A stretch of 64,000 nt of DNA from Utricularia gibba (taxonomy: Eukaryota; Streptophyta; Magnoliopsida; Lamiales; Lentibulariaceae). A program made the translations under genes and the position numbers. The stretch lies in NCBI GenBank assembly GCA_002189035.1, contig NEEC01000018.1:1922001-1986000 (forward strand), in the 5' to 3' direction. Below the pieces are notes generated by a model. That model had not been told where the DNA came from. It was given only the letters and a program-made list of their open reading frames with translations, and ran no database searches. Every line of letters starts with the position of its first letter. Positions within the stretch are counted from its first letter, which is position 1. This document shows, piece after piece, positions 29,491-42,700 of this stretch.

Positions 29491-31483
29491 ATGCGAAGCG
29501 GAGGGAGCACCTGTAGCTTGCTCGATGATCTGGATTCCGAGTTGACTGGCTTAGGGCGGGGGTGGACGGAGCAGTTCTCTCGCCGGAAGAAACACTGTGT
29601 TCCCATGCTGCCCTCCGGAACGGAGTCCTTCGCTAAGGATGCTATCATCGCCTGGTTCCGCGGCGAGTTCGCGGCCGCGAACGCGATCATCGACGCGCTC
29701 TGCAGGCACCTCACGCAGCTGGAAGGGGACAACGCGGCTGTATATGCATCGACGTTCGCGGCGATCCATCGCCGGAGGTTGAATTGGATCCCGATCCTTC
29801 AAATGCAGGAGTTCTTTACGATCGCGGATGTTGTAGCGGAGCTGAAGAAGGTTAGGGATAAGAGGGGGCTGGGAACTGAATTGAGCGCGGAGAGTAGGCT
29901 TGGTGAAGGAGATGATGTTTCTACTAAGAGACTAGTGATTGATGAAGATCCGTCCCCGGGGGATGATGACGAAGGCAGAGATATACAGGATGAATCATTC
30001 GAGGGCGATAACGCTGAAGGTGAACGAGTTTGTTTCGCAGAAAATTTCAATGGTGGATTGCGATATTTATTAGTGAATTACCTGAGTTGCAGGTTCTGAA
30101 GGAGTTCCAGTTGAGCTTTGCTGTGAACATGATAAGTGTGAAGAACGGCGAGCACAGATCAGGGTAACTAGAGGATTCACGGCGAAGGAGCCTGTTGGAG
30201 GAAATATGGTAACTCTTCACTTTTAAACACAGGGAGCTTTATGTTCTTTCTATTCACACAATCTCCTCGTTCAAAATGGAAGGTGAATGTTGTTAGAGGC
30301 CTCAAATTGTTTGAAGACATATTCACTGATGATGAGCTCTCTAAATTGAATGACTACGTGACTGCACTTTGGGCGGCTGGCCGGAAAGGCGAACTCTCAG
30401 GTTGTACGCTGATTATACATATTGACATGGTTGACTCTTTCTCTGGCTCTGAACTCTGGATACAAAATTCCCATTCGTTCCAGGAAACACATTCATATCC
30501 TATGATCAAAAGAATGGGAAGAAAAGGGAGATGGCCCAATTCGGGATTTCAATCTTCGGGGAGACGAAAGAAGATGCTGCATCTGAAACGCAGAGGGGTG
30601 AGACAACAAAGTACTGTTCTATCCCTTGATGATGAAGCCTCTCAACCAAGTGTTCTTTGTCTCCACAGGCTGCTGCATTGAGCCAATTCCATCTCTCCTC
30701 CAAAGCGTAATAGATCACCTGATCCAGTGGCAGCTGATACCGAAAAGCCGGAAACCAAACGGTTGCATCGTGAACTTCTTTGGTGAAGTATTCACCTACC
30801 TATCTTGTGCCAATTTTCTTTTTTCAACAGACACCATAACCCTGATGATCGGTCTGAATGAACACAGGGAGAGTATTCACAGCCCTTTGTGAAGCCGCCT
30901 CAATTGGAGCAGCCTGTTTCTATGCTCTTCCTCGGTGACTCAACAATAGCTTTCGGACATACACTCGAAAGGGATGGCAATGGAAGATACAGACACCGTC
31001 TGATGCTCTCACTGAAGGCAGGGTATGCAGCACCACATGCACCTAATTCCAATACAAGCGCTAACAATGGACATCTAATCCAAACAATTCTTCAGGTCCC
31101 TTCTTGTGATGGGCAGAAGTAGTTCAGAGATGGCAAGACATGCCGTGTGCTCCACAAACAATAAGAGGGTTGGCATTAGATTCTTCAGAGTCCGAACAGA
31201 GACAGGCAGCGGCTTCAAGTCTACATGGAAACAAAGTCCAGTCACGTACCAAGAGGTGTCCTATCCTCTTCCCAAATGGACTAGTCTCAGTCCTCTGGTA
31301 ATGTTGCCTCCAGTGACAATGAGTCCCAGAAGTGACAGGGTTCCGCTTCTTCCCAATGTTGGAACAGGGTTCTTCTTACCATGGGCCATTCGATCAATAA
31401 AACCAGTCAAGCATCTCCCACCTCGCGCCCGGAGAAAGAGACCTGTTGCGGGAACTGCTTCTGAAGTTGATGAGCATAACTGA
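29491..31483 (+). CDS. ALKBH10: RNA demethylase ALKBH10-like (2-oxoglutarate/Fe(II) dioxygenase)
   Basis: Seven exons: 29491..30019, 30093..30208, 30283..30400, 30484..30597, 30669..30787, 30868..31022 and 31096..31483. They encode 512 residues in phase. ALKBH10B-type proteins remove m6A from mRNA in plants. The N-terminal part has the family signature FAKDAIIAWFRGEFAAANAI and RRRLNWIPILQMQEFF, then an acidic linker. The dioxygenase part runs from VRGLKLFEDIFTDDELSKLN through SVIDHLIQWQLIPKSRKPNG to EMARHAVC (His399) and NKRVGIRFFRVR. A proline-rich tail follows. The expected first metal-binding His in PPHLEQP is Gln344 here (CAA at 30901..30903). Start: 29491 is the first ATG in frame; the conserved region begins near the ATG at 29605, which is an alternative. 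The symbol gives the family, not a proven orthologue. Confidence 0.88.
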
Positions 31484-31753
31484 ACTAAGGACGCCAATAT
31501 TAGCATTTGGGGCTAAGCTTCCCGTCCTTGTAATTTAACATTACCATTGCCTGTTTGGTAGGGGAACTAGTTGGCATTTTCGATCATCAAATACGAATGT
31601 TGCACAGCATGAATAGTTCATTGAAGAAATGAAATGTTATTCACAGATACAAGATTATGATACATACCACCCATAGTGTAAATGAGTGGAAGGTAAATTA
31701 ACACATACCGGCTTGCGATTTGTTCATAACATGAAGAATGATTCTAACCATCA

Positions 31754-33283
31754 TCAAGATTTTACAGGTTGATCATCATCATCCTCAATGTCCCAACTCA
31801 AATCCTCATCATCTTCATTGGAAGTCAACTGTTTCCTCAAAACAGCCATATCTGCTGTGAGCCCATGTTTGGCAACTGAGTTTTTCTTCTCCTCATCACT
31901 TGCAACATCCTCGATTTCATCCCAACTCAACTCATCCGTCTCCTCGTTTTCCTCATGACTTGAATCATCTTTTACCACACCCTTAACATCCAATGCTTCA
32001 ATATTCTCATTCTTGTGCTGTTCTTCAGATTCCATTTCTTGAACCCTTTTCTCTTCAATAACATTATCACTCTCTTCTTTCTTAACCAGGGATTCGTCTT
32101 CGATCTTGTCCTTCAAAGCAATTTTATCGCCACCACTGTTGTCTCTAGAATCAACAGCCTCATTTCTGCCTCCATGATCAAAGGTAGCGGCTATCTCACT
32201 TGAGACCACCATCTCATTCTTGTCATGATCATCTTTCAAAACAGTGGACTCTTCCTTTTCCTCACGTAACTTCTCATTCGAATGGCTTTGTCCATCAGGG
32301 AGACTCGACTTTTCATCAGCCACCCTCACCCCTATGTTTCCACCTCCAACAGTTTCATCCTCAACCCTATCTAACTTCTCGTTCGAAGCCGAGTTCTGTT
32401 TCTCAGCAAGATTCAAGCTTCCATCAGTCACACTTGAATTCCCATCCTCAGCATTTGTTTTCATCTTCACGACATCTTCCTGCTGGATCCCACGACCGTC
32501 TTCTTCATCATCAACATCCCAAGACAACTCAGCATCATCATCGTCATCTCCTGACATCGCTCGCTTCACAAGATTCGCTCGAATCTTCTCCTGTTGCTTA
32601 AGCTTATCCACCCGGTAGAAATAGCGGCACCAAAAGGTTTCCCGATCAACCACACTGGGAACGACTTTCTTATACATTCCATCAAGGGTGCCACGTTCAG
32701 CGGTAAGATAATCAATTTCATCTCTTTTCTCCTCTAGCTGAAATTTCAATCTCCAGTTCTCAAACTCCTCCAGGTCATCCGGATCTCCACAGAACGTATT
32801 CAAATCACTCTGAAGAGCACTCAACTGCGCCTCAAACCGACTATACCTACCCCAATTCATACCACTATTCGTTCCCGGAGTGTCAGATTCCCCATCGGAC
32901 CCCATTTCCCTGGAAATAATCTCAGCAGTTGATTTCAGCACGCCATCGAGCACACCATGCGCAGCTGATGCGCCAGCCTCCAGTGAAACCGGAAGATCCT
33001 TCACAGCACGACTAGCGACCACTCGAATAATCTCAGTCTCTTTTTTGAGACCCGATCGAAATTCCTCAAGATCCTTGCGGTAAGTCTCGATCACTGATTC
33101 AGATCGCGCTGCTAAATCCTTGAACATCCCCCCAAAGCTCCACGCGTTATCTGTACGATCAAGCGGAACGTTGCCATCAGTGGTTTCTGATACGAGGGGA
33201 GTCGAGTCAACGCCAGAATTGCCAGAATTCCTGGATTCCGGTGGATCGGTATCATCCGCCAAAATGGATCTGAAGAAATTCAT
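31754..33283 (-). CDS. BSD-domain protein, acidic C terminus
   Basis: A single intronless ORF of 509 residues. The N-terminal third includes an amphipathic region (WSFGGMFKDLAARSESVIET) seen in plant BSD proteins related to SYAP1. The BSD domain covers about residues 190-240 and shows its Phe-Trp signature (ETFWCRYFYRVDKL). The last half is low-complexity and rich in Glu, Asp, Lys and Ser, with three copies of a short motif (ELSWDVDDEED, ELSWDEIEDVASDE and DLSWDIEDDDD). BSD domains occur in TFIIH p62, synapse-associated proteins and plant proteins of unclear function. No catalytic residues or membrane segments are seen. Starts with the first ATG; the 440-bp region to PIEZO is a divergent promoter. 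Confidence 0.9.
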   Translation of the reverse strand: MNFFRSILADDTDPPESRNSGNSGVDSTPLVSETTDGNVPLDRTDNAWSFGGMFKDLAARSESVIETYRKDLEEFRSGLKKETEIIRVVASRAVKDLPVSLEAGASAAHGVLDGVLKSTAEIISREMGSDGESDTPGTNSGMNWGRYSRFEAQLSALQSDLNTFCGDPDDLEEFENWRLKFQLEEKRDEIDYLTAERGTLDGMYKKVVPSVVDRETFWCRYFYRVDKLKQQEKIRANLVKRAMSGDDDDDAELSWDVDDEEDGRGIQQEDVVKMKTNAEDGNSSVTDGSLNLAEKQNSASNEKLDRVEDETVGGGNIGVRVADEKSSLPDGQSHSNEKLREEKEESTVLKDDHDKNEMVVSSEIAATFDHGGRNEAVDSRDNSGGDKIALKDKIEDESLVKKEESDNVIEEKRVQEMESEEQHKNENIEALDVKGVVKDDSSHEENEETDELSWDEIEDVASDEEKKNSVAKHGLTADMAVLRKQLTSNEDDEDLSWDIEDDDDQPVKS

Positions 33284-33723
33284 TGTTCACGAGCAATCTG
33301 GAAGCCACTCCGCGGCGGTCCCCTAACCCAATCGACGCCGTTTTTCCATTTTCTTTTCGTCGTTTGGGCTTGTAAAAAGCAAGGGCGCCCATTTTCCTTT
33401 ATTTTATTAAATTCCATTATTAAAATTTAATAATACGGCTTAAATGTTTTAAATGATAAAAAAAATCGGGGTATTTAGACCAGTTGTATTGACATAAATG
33501 CCCTTGACTGAACTGCAAGTCGGTTGTATTCCGGCCCTCCCTGCGCGCTTCCATTTTCTTACCCGGTATTCGATTTCTTCATCGGAAGATCCCTGTAAAT
33601 GTGTTATAGATCGTGGATGAGCTGTAGTTTGAACGGAAGACGTTTATTGGACTTCTGGATGGATGTTGCGCGTGCTCTTTGTAGATTCAAACAAGTGTTT
33701 GAGTTATAGTCTGGACCAAGAAA
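33284..33723. other. Divergent promoter region (BSD protein / PIEZO)
   Basis: 440 bp between two divergent start codons, A/T rich from 33400 to 33480. No clear TATA box or other element. Confidence 0.5.
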
Positions 33724-36700
33724 ATGGGGAGGATTCTGAGTGGGTTTATATTTCCCACGCTGCTATTGGCAGGTTCATTTCTCCTTCATTCAACAGAAAT
33801 GTAACCTTATTGGGCGTTTATAGGATTTATGATTTTAAGTGATTTTTCAAGATTTCATTTGGTGTCATGTAATCCTTTCGTTTTGGTGTCATATAAACCT
33901 TGCAAGATTTCAAGATTCTGGGTTTATGTTAATCTAATGCGTAAATTTAGGTCACGGATATGAGTGCGTATCTAATTAGACCATTTTGAATGAAAGTTCC
34001 TAAGGTGTGCTTTTTTGTTCCTTATGGATTAAAATATGGGTAAAAGGAATGCTGGTTTTACTGAATGCGTTAGTATTTTTTGTCATGGAGTACCCATTCT
34101 AAGTGACACCTCCATCGATATCGAATTTGTAACTGATTCTTACTGTTTTAATTATTTTGCAGTTGGATTACTGAATTGGAGCTTGATTTCTTTCATTAAC
34201 CTGGTGATTTGTCTTGTTTTCCGGTTTGTGTATCCTAAACGAGGTATTTTTTTTTTACACAAAACAAGTCTGGACCCAGATTATAGAGCTTCACATCTTT
34301 TCTTTCTCTCTCAATATGCCTCTCTATTTTCACAGTTTATTCTATCTTACTCTTTTATTTCTACGTAGGATTTCAATTCAGGGGAAGAAGCCTATTTTTC
34401 TGGTCTGTCTTCACCTTCTCTGTTTTGGTCATCATTTTGCAATTGGTTTTTCTTGCTCTATGTACCTTTTATTCGAGATGGGGCATACAAGAGGCGTATT
34501 GGATAAAGCTTATTGGACTTATGAGGTTTAAATTTGAATTGATTGTACTTCCTTATTTTCGTGTTACTATATTATTGCCTCTAAACGTGGCATGCCTTTC
34601 AGGATCTCCAGGAGATCGCCCACGGCAATTTATTTTCTGGTCTTGGAAATCTTAGTGGGAGCTTTGGCGTTCATTGAGATGAATAGAACCAGATTCAGCT
34701 TCCTGGAATGTGAAAACTCATGTTGGACCTCTTTTCCATCAGTTGTTGAACATATAGGTTTGACAGTCCCACTGATTATGTTTCTAATATTAGTTGATTA
34801 AAAGTGACTTTTCCTCAGTCCTTTCTTGCCTAATCTAAATTACTCTATTCAAATAGTTGGAAGTGGAAATGCCTTATAGATTGTTCATTGAAGAACATTC
34901 TCCAGGCTGTTGTGTTCTTAGTTGTGCTCAAAGTCCTTTTATTGGTAAAATGTGAAGCTGAAAACCATCTTGGATAATGTATGTTGACTGTTTTTCTCTT
35001 TTACTTTCCATCCAAATGGAAGGTTATCGTCTTAGGTTAGCTTCGTGCTTATTGCTGCCTGCTGTGCAGCTGGCATCAGGCATCAGCAATCCTTCTTGGC
35101 TGTCTCTACCGTTCTTTATTTGCAGCTCCATTGGTCTTGTCGATTGGTCTTTAACTAGCAACTTTTTAGGCCTTTTCAGGTAGCTTTTTTTTTTTTTTTA
35201 TTGAAACATGTTTTTGTTAGGAGTGGGTTGTGAAGGTATCACGTGTGCACTTGAACAAGATGGTGCTATGTAGTGTATGGTAATCATAGTGATCCTGGCC
35301 TTGATGAATTAATAATATTGGTACGGTATTTCATGGATCTAGGTAAGACCATTGGTCTTGTACGTTTTCCTTCGCCCACACTGTATGCAGGTGTTATGGA
35401 AATGTGAAAATGATAGATTACTTTCATTTGTAGCGAAAAAACTATATTTTTTCTTGTTATGGTATTCATCATTATTTGTTTGATAATGTGTAGTTCAGGG
35501 GTTTTTGTTACTGGACTTTCTGGCAGTTGTGTAGTGAACCCAGTTGAAGTGAGTGCAGATAAATAATGGTTAGACCAAAAGCCTTTACCTGGCATTGTGA
35601 AACAGATTATATTGGAAAACAAAGGGTTATGAGTGGTTTATCTGTTGAGACATGTATTTGTTTGAGCGTTTTATTTCCTCTCTACTTCTTTTTGCTACAT
35701 TGCTATTCAAGTTAATAGCCCTTTAAATGGCTTGAAGGTGGTGGAGACTGCTGTGGGTATACTCTATCATCCACATTTGCATACTGTACATGTATCAGCT
35801 GCCCATTCAGTTACCTCATTCTCTTGGTTTCATTGCTGAATCAGTTGGTCTCTACAAACTATCAATGGTCTCTGACTTTCAGGAAATCTGTTCCAGCATA
35901 TTCATTTTGGCTTTCTACTTAATGGTATGCAGTCAGTTTATTGTTTCTTTTCTGCCTCAGTTTTTCCAATTTTCATTAGCATTTGTCTACACATTGGATG
36001 GTTTTCATTTGTAAGTCGATGAGTTTTTTGTGATTGACAGGTGAACTAATTTGTCTTATGATGTGTGTGCAGCTCTCCTCTGCAAGGCATGATTTAGAGG
36101 ACATGGAATTTGTAATGTCCATGACAGAAAGTGGCTTGACTGACCAACTCTTACCCTCCCGATCTTCATTTTTTGTTCGTCAACTGAGGTAAGCACCCGA
36201 TGGTTTCTAATCTGCACTTTCATCTTACGTGATGCATGGCTGAACGCTGAATCATAGATAGAAAACTAAGTGATTGTGGAATAATTTGGTATGATTTTTC
36301 GTTTCACAAAGATATATTTCTTTTCTTTTTTGTGCTAGTAGTATTTTGTCTTCATTGATTTTGATATGCATACTTTTACAAATTTACTGAATATAGTATT
36401 TGATTTCCAGTTCAGGTGTAAGGCATACCAATATTCTATTAAGGGGAACTGTTTTCAGATTCTTTAGCATCAATTGGTTCACATATGGTTTCCCGGTATG
36501 TAGTTCTGTTGATGCTTTCGTCACTTATTGTGTAACCAAAACGTTGTTTATTGAGAGTCTATGTAGTACACTGCTGCATTATATTCAGTGTTATCATGGA
36601 TCGTAAGTTGAGTCTCCCATGCAACTATGACAGATATCTTTGTTCGCCCTCTTATACTGGAGCTTCCATTTTGCAAGCATTTGTGCCTTTGGATTACTCA

Positions 36701-39700
36701 TGTACGTTGGGTACATTTTGTATACATTTCCATCATTCTTCCGGCTGCACAGGTTGAATGGGTTGCTTCTTGCTTTCATTCTTTTATGGGCTGCGAGCAC
36801 ATATGTTTTTAATGTGGTTTTTGCATATGTGAACTGGAAAGCTGGAAAGGTACTTTCTCATTTTTCCCTAGTATTACGTTAGGCTATCAATGTTAGAGTT
36901 ACTAATGCATTCTGTCTTACTCAGGATATGGAGATATGGGAGATGATTGGTTTGTGGCGTTATCCTATCCCTGCTTTTTTTCTATTAGCTCAGTTCTGCC
37001 TTGGAATTCTGGTGGCTCTCGGGAATCTTGTCAACAATTCTGTATTTTTCTGTTTATCAAGTGAGGGGATCGAGTTCTCTAATGAGACTGAGGAAGGTTC
37101 GGATACTGCAAAAAGACATCAGAATCATATTTATATTTTAGTGATATGGTTTATCCTTTTTATTAACCTGAAGATGCTTCTTTCTACTCATAAACAAAAC
37201 TACTGCAGCACGTGCTTTCTATATTTATTATACTTCATCCCAGTGTCCAACTCTTCTGTTCACTGTTTTTGAATTGTGACAGTAAAAGAAGACACCAAAG
37301 TCTTGATTATTGCTACTGTTGCTTGGGGACTGCGCAAATGCTCTCGACCTATCATACTGCTGCTGATTTTCCTGATTGCTATGAAGCCTGGCATAATTCA
37401 TGCCCTTTACAGTATGTCAATATTATTTTTTTCAGATATGCATTCCGTTTTATTTTTCTTAAATTCATTGTTCTAGGATACTAGTAAGCTGCCCATGCAG
37501 TGGATCCTTTTTACTCGTCTGATGTTTGTAAACTCTCCTATGTTCCAGTGATATTCTTCTTTTCGTACCTCTTGATCAACAACGTTGATAAAAGGATGGG
37601 CCAAGCTCTTATTCTTCTCTGTGAGGCCCATTTTGCAGTTTTATACATTATTCAGCTAAATCTTGTCTCCAAGTTATTGGAGAGACAGGGTTCTATAAGT
37701 TCAGTGATACTGCAACACTTAGGTTTGTGCGCATTTGGTCTCTGCATACTTGGCATACTCATCATTCATTTTTTTGTTACTCTTATCTTTAATTGCCTGT
37801 GAGTTTACTGTAGGTCTCCTTGGAGGTGAAAGATCTTGGGAGTTCATGCAGATTACCCTACTTGCATGTTTCTGTGCCATTAACAATCGTGGCTTTGAGT
37901 TGTTGTTTTCGTTTTCTGCCATTGTTCAGAAAATGCCATCTCGTCCATTTGGATTTAGCATTTTGAAGGCTGGTTTGAATAAGTCAGTTCTCTTGTCGGT
38001 TTATTCCACTTCGAGCATGAGAGACCACTCTGAAAATCACTCCCATGGTATTAGGTCCTTTTCTAGGATGCGTTGTTTTCTTCATTTTAATTTCTTTAAC
38101 TTAACTTTGTTCTTTTACTAATTTTTCTTTCTATCATTCGTTGTGTATGAACTTTCTAATGATTGCCTGTGTTCCAGAACGCAGGATTGCTTTGTATCTG
38201 AGTGCTATTGGGAAGAAGTTCTTGTTGATGTATAGATCATTTGGAACCTATATTGCTTTTGTGACTGTTCTCCTTGCTTTGTACTTTGAAAGACCGAATT
38301 ACATATCTTTTGGTTACCTATTCCTACTCCTCTTTTGGATCATTGGAAGGCAGCTTGTTGAGAAGACAAAAAGGCGTCTATGGTTTCCTTTAAAAGCATA
38401 TGCGGTTGCCATTTTTGTTTTTATTTATGCATTGAGCATTTTGCCTTCTTTCAAGAGTTGGATGTCCAGCAAGATAAATCTGGAGGTTTACTGTGGCTAT
38501 AACCCTGATGCTTCTCTTCTGGAAAACCTTTGGGAGTCTCTTGCAATTGTTATTGTGATGCAACTTTATAGTTATGAGAGAAGACAAAGTGAATTCATGA
38601 AATCAGAAGTAGTTGCAGAATTGCAGTTGGGTATATTTGGGTTCATTAAGCGAGTTCTTATCTGGCACAGTCAAAAGATTCTGTTGGCTATGTTGTTTTA
38701 CGCCTCACTGTCCCCTATTAGTCTTTTTGGATTTTTATATCTTATTGGTCTAATTTGTTCTTGCCCATTGCATAAAACGTCCAGATTGCCGTCCAAATTG
38801 TTCCTAATGTACACGGGTCTGTTGGTTCTGGCAGAATATCTATTTCAGATGTGGGGTGGCCTTGCTGAAATGTTCCCTGGTCAAAAGCATCAGGATTTGT
38901 CTATTTTTCTGGGTTTCCAGTTATATAAACATGGTTTCAAGGGTATTGAAGCTGGACTGAGGCCAAGAGTGCTGGTGATTGCTTCATGTGCTCTTCAATA
39001 CAATGTTTTTGTTTGGACAGAGGCCACACAAAAATCTCTTCTACATGCAGGGAGATCAGAGGAGCCATGTCCTTTGTTCCTTTCAGAAGAAGATATTTCC
39101 ATAGCTATACCTAGTCCCCAAAGTGAAAACCAGGCACTATCAGATTCTTCTCAACTGCTTCCCTCTGAGTTTAGTGAGGATGCATGGCCATCTTTCATCC
39201 CTGATGATACTCGAATTTCTGAATCTTCCTCATCCAGAAAATATTCATCTGGTTTTTTATGGGGAAGCTTGAAGGAAAGTAACAAGTGGAACAAGAAAAC
39301 AATTTCTTTCCTGAGACAGGAGAGATATGCAGTGCAGATAAAAACCCTGAAGGTTTATTTGAAGTTCTGGGTTGAAAATATGTTCAAACTGTTCGGCCTT
39401 GAGATCAATATGCTTGCATTACTGTTTGCTAGTTTTGCTCTGTTAAATGTTGTCTCCATGTTCTACATAATATGTCTTGCTCTATGTATCCTGCTTGGGC
39501 GTCCTATCATCCGTAAACTGTGGCCAGCATTCGCTGTGTTGTTTGCTTTAATTCTTCTTCTTGAGTATGTTGCAATGTGGAAGAACATGACCACTAGAAT
39601 TTCACCAGACGCCAATGTGCATTGCCATGATTGCTGGAAGAATTCAAAAGCGTTTCTCCAATTTTGTGAGAAGTGTTGGTTCGGTAAGCTCTCTCTTCCT

Positions 39701-42700
39701 TTTTTGCAACTTTTCCTGAATGGCGTTGCCATGTTTCTTGGTCAAGCTAGTTTTCTTGTTCTGTACTCTGATTTATTTTCTTTCCCTTTTGTTGTTTGAT
39801 ATTCTCTGGCAGGAATCGTGGTTGATGACCCTTTCGTCCTTACCAGTTATTTTTTTGTGTTCATACTTGCATGTTACAAACTCCGTGCAGACAGTACACC
39901 AGGTTTTTCATGGTCAAGTACTTACCGTGTGATGCTTTCCCAGCGTAAGATTGCTTCTGTTTGGCGTGACCTCTCATTTGAAACCAAGGGCATGTGGACT
40001 TTCCTAGACTACTTGAGGGTTTACTGCTATTGCCATCTTCTAGACGTTGTACTTACTCTTGTGCTGATCACGGGAACATTTGAATATGACATTTTGCACC
40101 TCGGATACCTTGTTTTTGCCCTTTTTTTCTTCCGCTCAAGGTTTTCCATTCTGAAGAAGAAAAATAAGGTCTTCAAGTATCTGCGTATTTACAACTTCGC
40201 TGTCATTGTTCTCTCTCTGGCTTATCAGTCACCTTTTATTGGTGATTTCAGCGATGGAAAGTGTGATACAATTGATTATATCTATGAGGTGATTGGGTTC
40301 TATAAATATGGTTACGGATTTCAGGTCACTTCAAGATCTGCGTTAGTAGAGATCATTATTTTTGTTCTGGTATCGTGCCAGTCCTACATGTTTGCTTCCT
40401 CAGAATTTGATTATGTATTTCGATATCTTGAGGCAGAGCAAATTGGTGCAATTGTGAGGGAACAAGAAAAGAAAGCTTTATGGAAAACCGAACAGTTGCA
40501 GCGTGTTCGTGAATCCGAGGAGAGAAAAAAACAGCGCAACTTGCAAGTGGAGAAGATGAAGTCTGAGATGCTTAACCTGCAAAGCCAGCTCCAAGGTACG
40601 AGTTCATCTGCTGCTGGTGACAATACTCCACCTGCCAAGGAAAAAGGCTTGAGAAGGAGAAAACATGCTTCATTCGATGTGCAGGAGACAGAGAATGCTG
40701 AGAAACGTGATAGCATTTTGAATCCTGATTCAATGCCTCCTTTAATTTGTGAGTCACCCAGAAGCTTTAGGGGTGAAAGCCCGTTTGAGTTGGAATTCGT
40801 GAAGCAGCATACGGAGAATTCGGTCAGCGAGATAACTGAAATCTGGGAGGATGCTAGTGATGTTGATTTTCATGAATCATGTAAGGTTAAAAGAGATACA
40901 AGCCAATCAATGGAAAACCCCCTTGCGTCTGCTGTTCAGTTGATTGGTGATGGTGTTTCACAAGTGCAGTCAATTGGAAATCAAGCTGTTAGCAATCTTG
41001 TTAGCTTTCTCAACATTATACCTGAAGACTTAGATCCTAGCAATCCATTGTCCACAGTAGATGAGCTCTCTATTGATGGAAAAACTCTTGATATTGGACA
41101 TTCAGAAGTGAGTGCTTCTTCTTTGCAGTATTCAGAATCAACCAGCCTACAGATTGGATGGATTATTCGGCATATCTGGTCACAAATGAGATCCAACAAT
41201 GATGTTGTATGCTACTGCTGTTTTGTTCTTGTTTTTCTTTGGAACTTCAGCTTGCTTTCCATGGTGTATTTGTTCAGCCTTTTCATGTATGCTCTGTGTG
41301 TGAATACTGGCCCTAGTTATATCTTCTGGGTGATAATGCTGATCTACACTGAGATATATGTCTTGCTACAGTATCTGTACCAGATAACAATCCAGCATTG
41401 TGGTTTCACTATCCAATCCGACCTTTTATGCAAGTTAGGATTCCCTACAGATAGGATAAAATCTTCATTTGTGATATGTTTGTTGCCTCTGTTCTTGGTG
41501 TATTTATTCACCCTAATACAGAGTTCTATCACTGCAAAAGATAGCGAATGGTTTTCCATAGGATTTGGTAATAGCAAAGCGGGAATAGTGAACAGGCAAA
41601 ATTTTTACTCGGACCCCAAGAGAGATAAAGCAAAGAAGGTCTTTCAATTAGCTGAGCATGCTATCAAAATGGTGATCTCGAGCTGCTCCAGATATTGGAA
41701 ATCGTTGACACAAGAAGCAGAATCACCCCCATACTTTGTTCAACTCTCAATGGATGTTGAAGTGTGGCCTGAGGATGGGATACAACCAGAGAGGATTGAG
41801 TCTGGAATCAATGAGCTACTGAAGCTGTTACATGAAGAAAGCTGCAAGAATGAAAATCCTAATCCGTGCCCTTGTGCCAGCAAGGTCCAAATCAGAAGCA
41901 TTGATAAAAGTGCCCAAAATCCCTGTGTTGCTCTAGCTGTCTTTGAAGTTGTCTACGTCTCCTCGTTGACAGAATGCATACCAGCAGAACAACTCAAATC
42001 ACTCACTCCAGCTTCTGATGTAGCCAAAGAAATTATTAGAGCAAAAAGCCTGGGGTTCACAAAGGAAATTAGGTTCCCTTACACAATACTGTCAGTGATT
42101 GGTGGTGGGAAAAGAGAAGTTGATCTTTATGCATATATATTTGGTGCAGATTTGAGTGTCTTCTTCCTGGTTTCCATTTTTTACCAATCCGTTATAAAGA
42201 ATAAAAGTGAATTTCTTGAGTACTATCAGCTTGAGGACCAGTTCCCGAAAGAATACGTATTTATTCTGATGGTAAGTGTATTTTATGGGAAGATGCGTGC
42301 GGCTTTACAATCTGATTATCATTGAAGTGATACAGATCAAAGTATAAAATTGTACTGCATAATATGAATCAATCAATCAAGTAAAGGTCTGCTTTTCGTT
42401 TGCAGGTGATATTTTTCTTAATTGTTCTTGATCGCATCATATACCTATGCTCTTTTGCCACGGGGAAGGTCATATTCTTCGTTTTTAACTTTATTCTTTT
42501 CACTTCTGCTGTCACGGAGTATGCTTGGAATATGGAGACTTCGCAGCAGAGTGCTGCTGGATTGGCTCTTCGAGCAATATATCTTACTAAAGCAGTTTCT
42601 TTTGCATTACAAGCCATTCAAATTCGATATGGTGTTCCCCATCAGAGCACACTGTATCGCCAGTTTCTTACTAGTGAGGTCTCTCATGTCAACTATCTTG

